Assembly: GCF_030816965.1 (NCBI RefSeq) | Contig: NZ_JAUSYQ010000002.1 | Coordinates: 930,001-994,000 of the forward strand | Source: Streptomyces canus | Lineage (GTDB): Bacteria > Actinomycetota > Actinomycetes > Streptomycetales > Streptomycetaceae | Length of the DNA stretch: 64,000 nt | Direction of reading: 5' to 3' | Shown: positions 61,930-64,000 of the stretch, piece by piece | How positions within the stretch are numbered: the first letter of the stretch is position 1 | How the letters are laid out: each line of letters opens with the position of its first letter | Position numbers and translations under genes: made by a program | The notes under the pieces: model-generated | Seen by the model: the letters and a program-made list of their open reading frames with translations, nothing else | Told to the model about the DNA's origin: nothing | Database searches by the model: none

Positions 61930-62874
61930 TCAGAAGTCCAGGTCCAAATCGGGGAAATCGGGGAGTTCGTTCTCGGGTTCCGAGCCCGGCACCGGTCGGC
62001 AGCGCCCCGTGCTGCCGCGCAGGGTGATCAGCGGTTTCAGCAGGACGTGCCGGGGAGGCGAGTCCGGTGAGCGCAGCCGCCGCATCATCAGGTCGACGGC
62101 GACCCGGCTCATCTCCTTGGCGGGTATATCGGCGGCGGTGAGGGGCGGATTCACCTGTTCGGCCCAGGGGCTGGCCGCGACGCCGACGACGGAGAAGTCG
62201 CGCGGCACGCTGCGGCCGTGTCGGGTGAGTCCGCGGTAGACGCCTTCCAGGGCCGCTTCGTTCATGGTGACCAGCGACGTCGTCGCCGGGTCCTCGCTCA
62301 GGATCCGCTCCACGACCTCCTCTCCCGAGGCGAGGTCGTCGCCGCAGAGATAGGCGTGCGGGGTGAGCAGCAGTTTCTTCATCGCCTCGGTGTAGCCCTC
62401 GTCCCCCAGCCGTGCGAAGCCGTAGCCGCTGTTGAACAGTTGCTCGGACCGGTTGACGAAGGCGATTCTGCGGTGACCGAGGTCGGCGAGGTGCTGGACG
62501 CAGCCGCCGGCCAGGCCGGCGAAGTCCAGATCGACCCAGCCGGCCACGTCGGCCCGATGGTTGCGGCCGATGGCCACGAAGGGGAAACCCGCCTCGGCCA
62601 GGCTCTCGACGCGGTCGTCCTCCCGGCGGATCTCCATGACGATCACGCCGTCCACCCGCCGGTCGTCGATCATCCGCAGGAAAGAGGGGTCGTCATGGCT
62701 GCCGGCGGGGGCGAGCAGCAGGTCGTAGCCCTGCTGGGCGGCGGCCTCGGCCACCCCGCCCACGAAGGCGAGCTGCATGGTGGTGTAGTCACGGAGGCGG
62801 CCGGCGGGCGGGTAGAGGAGCCCCACCGTGTGCGTGCCGCCGCCGGAGTCGTCGGTTCTGGGTCGCGCTGCCAT
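61930..62874 (-). CDS. LacI-type effector-binding protein without a DNA-binding domain
   Basis: A 314-residue protein. It begins with HTVGLLYPPAGRLRDYTTMQ, the normal start of the LacI effector domain, after only about 14 unrelated residues. The roughly 60-residue helix-turn-helix and hinge are absent. The DNA immediately upstream (from 62877) codes for the SpoIIE-type phosphatase, so no N-terminal part can exist in any frame. The rest, including VVGVAASPWAEQVNPPLTA, is intact. It may be a remnant of the regulator of the sugar operon, or a repurposed sensor. No clear ribosome binding site is seen. Confidence 0.8.
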   Translation of the reverse strand: MAARPRTDDSGGGTHTVGLLYPPAGRLRDYTTMQLAFVGGVAEAAAQQGYDLLLAPAGSHDDPSFLRMIDDRRVDGVIVMEIRREDDRVESLAEAGFPFVAIGRNHRADVAGWVDLDFAGLAGGCVQHLADLGHRRIAFVNRSEQLFNSGYGFARLGDEGYTEAMKKLLLTPHAYLCGDDLASGEEVVERILSEDPATTSLVTMNEAALEGVYRGLTRHGRSVPRDFSVVGVAASPWAEQVNPPLTAADIPAKEMSRVAVDLMMRRLRSPDSPPRHVLLKPLITLRGSTGRCRPVPGSEPENELPDFPDLDLDF

Positions 62875-62876
62875 GG

Positions 62877-64000
62877 TCAGCCGGCCGGGAGGGATTGTTC
62901 GGCCCAGATGGTCTTGCCCAGGGGGGTCTGGCGGGTGCCCCAGCCCTGGGTGAGCTGGGCGACCATGTGCAGGCCGCGGCCGCCCTCGTCGTAGGTGCGG
63001 GCGCGGCGCAGATGCGGGGCGGTGTTGCTGGCGTCGGAGACCTCGCAGATCAGGGTCCGGTCACGGATGAGCCGGAGGCCGATCGGAACGGCGCCGTAGC
63101 GGATGGCGTTGGTGACCAGCTCGCTCACCACCAGCTCGGTGACGAACGCCGCCTCCTCCAGCCCCCACGCGGTGAGCTGACGGGTGGTCTGGGCGCGGGC
63201 GTCGGCCACGATCGACGGGTCGGAGGGCAGGGACCAGGCGGCGACCTGGTCGGCGTGCAGGGCACGGGTGCGGGCGAGGAGCAGCGCCACGTCGTCGGAG
63301 GGGCTCTTGGGCAGCAGATCCTTGAGAATGATGTCGCAGGTCGTTTCCAGCGAGGTGACCGGACCGGCCAGGGACTCGCACAGCCGGTCGAGCCCGAGGC
63401 CGACGTCACGGTCGCGCGCCTCGACCAGACCGTCGGTGCAGAAGGCCAGCAGACTGCCCTCGGGCAGCTCCAGCTCGGTGCACTCGAAGGGCAGCCCTCC
63501 GACGCCGAGCAACGGCCCCGGCGTCAGATCCACCACCCGGGCCGTGCCGTCGGGGAGGAGCACGACGGGCGGGACATGACCTGCGCTGGCGAAGGTGCAC
63601 ACACGGGAGACCGGGTCGTAGACGGCGTACAGACAGGTCGCACCGATCTCGCCGCTGACGACGTACGGCTCGTCCGGAGCGATGTCCTCCTCGTCCGTGG
63701 ACAGGTGGGTGACCAGATCGTCCAGGTGGGTGAGGAGTTCGTCCGGGGGGAGGTCCACGTCGGCGAGGGTGCGGACGGCGGTGCGGAGCCGGCCCATGGT
63801 GGCGGAGGCATGGATGCCGTGCCCGACGACGTCCCCCACGACCAGGGCCACGCGGGTGCCCGACAGGGGCACGACGTCGAACCAGTCGCCGCCCACGCCC
63901 GCGCCGGTGCCGGCGGGCAGGTAGCGGTACGCCACCTCGACGGCCGCCTGTTTGGGCAGGTCCCGGGGCAGGAGGCTGCGCTGGAGGGTGAGGGCGTTGG
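62877..64000 (-). CDS. SpoIIE-type PP2C phosphatase with HATPase domain (5' end beyond window)
   Basis: The frame is open to the window end, so the N-terminal part (often GAF/PAS domains) is missing. The visible part starts with LLPRDLPKQAAVEVAYRYLPAG, then GGDWFDVVPL, VVGDVVGHGIHASATMGRLR and LLAFCTDGLVEARDRD, the metal-dependent phosphatase core. After about residue 235 comes a GHKL-type ATPase domain (ELVTNAIRYG, YDEGGRGLHMVAQL), as in RsbW-like regulators. Such proteins control anti-sigma factor pathways. The gene abuts the LacI-type gene with a 2-base gap. Confidence 0.9.
   Translation of the reverse strand, partial: NALTLQRSLLPRDLPKQAAVEVAYRYLPAGTGAGVGGDWFDVVPLSGTRVALVVGDVVGHGIHASATMGRLRTAVRTLADVDLPPDELLTHLDDLVTHLSTDEEDIAPDEPYVVSGEIGATCLYAVYDPVSRVCTFASAGHVPPVVLLPDGTARVVDLTPGPLLGVGGLPFECTELELPEGSLLAFCTDGLVEARDRDVGLGLDRLCESLAGPVTSLETTCDIILKDLLPKSPSDDVALLLARTRALHADQVAAWSLPSDPSIVADARAQTTRQLTAWGLEEAAFVTELVVSELVTNAIRYGAVPIGLRLIRDRTLICEVSDASNTAPHLRRARTYDEGGRGLHMVAQLTQGWGTRQTPLGKTIWAEQSLPAG

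Overview
The window is high-GC actinobacterial DNA and looks like a Streptomyces chromosome. The signs are GTG/ATG starts behind purine-rich ribosome binding sites, many ATGA/GTGA start-stop overlaps, an IcmF fused mutase, a streptogrisin-type protease, several LacI regulators beside secreted or intracellular glycosidases, CUT1 sugar permeases without their own ATPase, and two Ser/Thr kinases. The mix of sugar and peptide scavenging genes, orphan gene remnants, deletion scars and one insertion sequence suggests an accessory or arm-like region rather than the conserved core.

Layout. 1-6.3 kb: end of a CelD/BcsL-like acetyltransferase, a DegT-like PLP enzyme, a GapB-type glyceraldehyde-3-phosphate dehydrogenase with an N-terminal extension, a DinB protein, and a cyclase plus ThDP-enzyme operon. 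6.4-7.1 kb: a small gene whose product carries a double-glycine leader. 7.1-15.1 kb: a probable rhamnoside utilisation locus with a LacI regulator, a very large GH106-like glycosidase, an MFS porter and an arabinose/fucose isomerase-like protein. The same AAACGTTTTA-type operator sits in the control regions of the regulator, the glycosidase and the porter. 15.1-22.8 kb: a GntR regulator divergent from a proline iminopeptidase and complete dipeptide/oligopeptide ABC importer operon, with a perfect inverted repeat between them. 22.8-28.4 kb: an AhpD-like protein, a membrane-anchored Mrr-like nuclease, a secreted GH5 enzyme and its divergent LacI regulator around a perfect 18-bp palindrome, a TmrB-like P-loop protein and an MFS exporter.

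28.4-43.2 kb: icmF with a palindromic operator, a gene-poor stretch with a 40-bp repeat, an MMPL transporter, a DUF2071 protein, a complete IS110 transposase gene whose upstream non-coding DNA could encode a bridge RNA, a secreted glycerophosphodiesterase, a LacI gene with an apparently leaderless promoter, a relic of an NRPS adenylation domain, a divergent SDR/LysR pair and a DUF6629 protein.

43.2-51.3 kb: the most unusual part. A PknG-like kinase with C-terminal repeats, a four-helix membrane protein and a substrate-binding lipoprotein form one minus-strand operon. This resembles the mycobacterial PknG-GlnX-GlnH sensing system, but the binding protein looks sugar-type and the kinase domain contains a linker of about 365 residues with a recent 180-bp duplication. 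A second kinase with an external beta-propeller-like domain is divergent. 51.3-64 kb: a streptogrisin-type protease, an ABC ATPase whose 3' end is fused to the tail of a LuxR-type response regulator gene (a deletion scar), ThuA and Gfo/Idh/MocA genes, a GCS2-type ligase, an operon for uptake and intracellular hydrolysis of a glycoside (binding protein, two permeases, GH31), a LacI-type protein lacking its DNA-binding domain, and the 3' part of a SpoIIE-type phosphatase gene cut by the window edge. No tRNA, rRNA or CRISPR array was seen.
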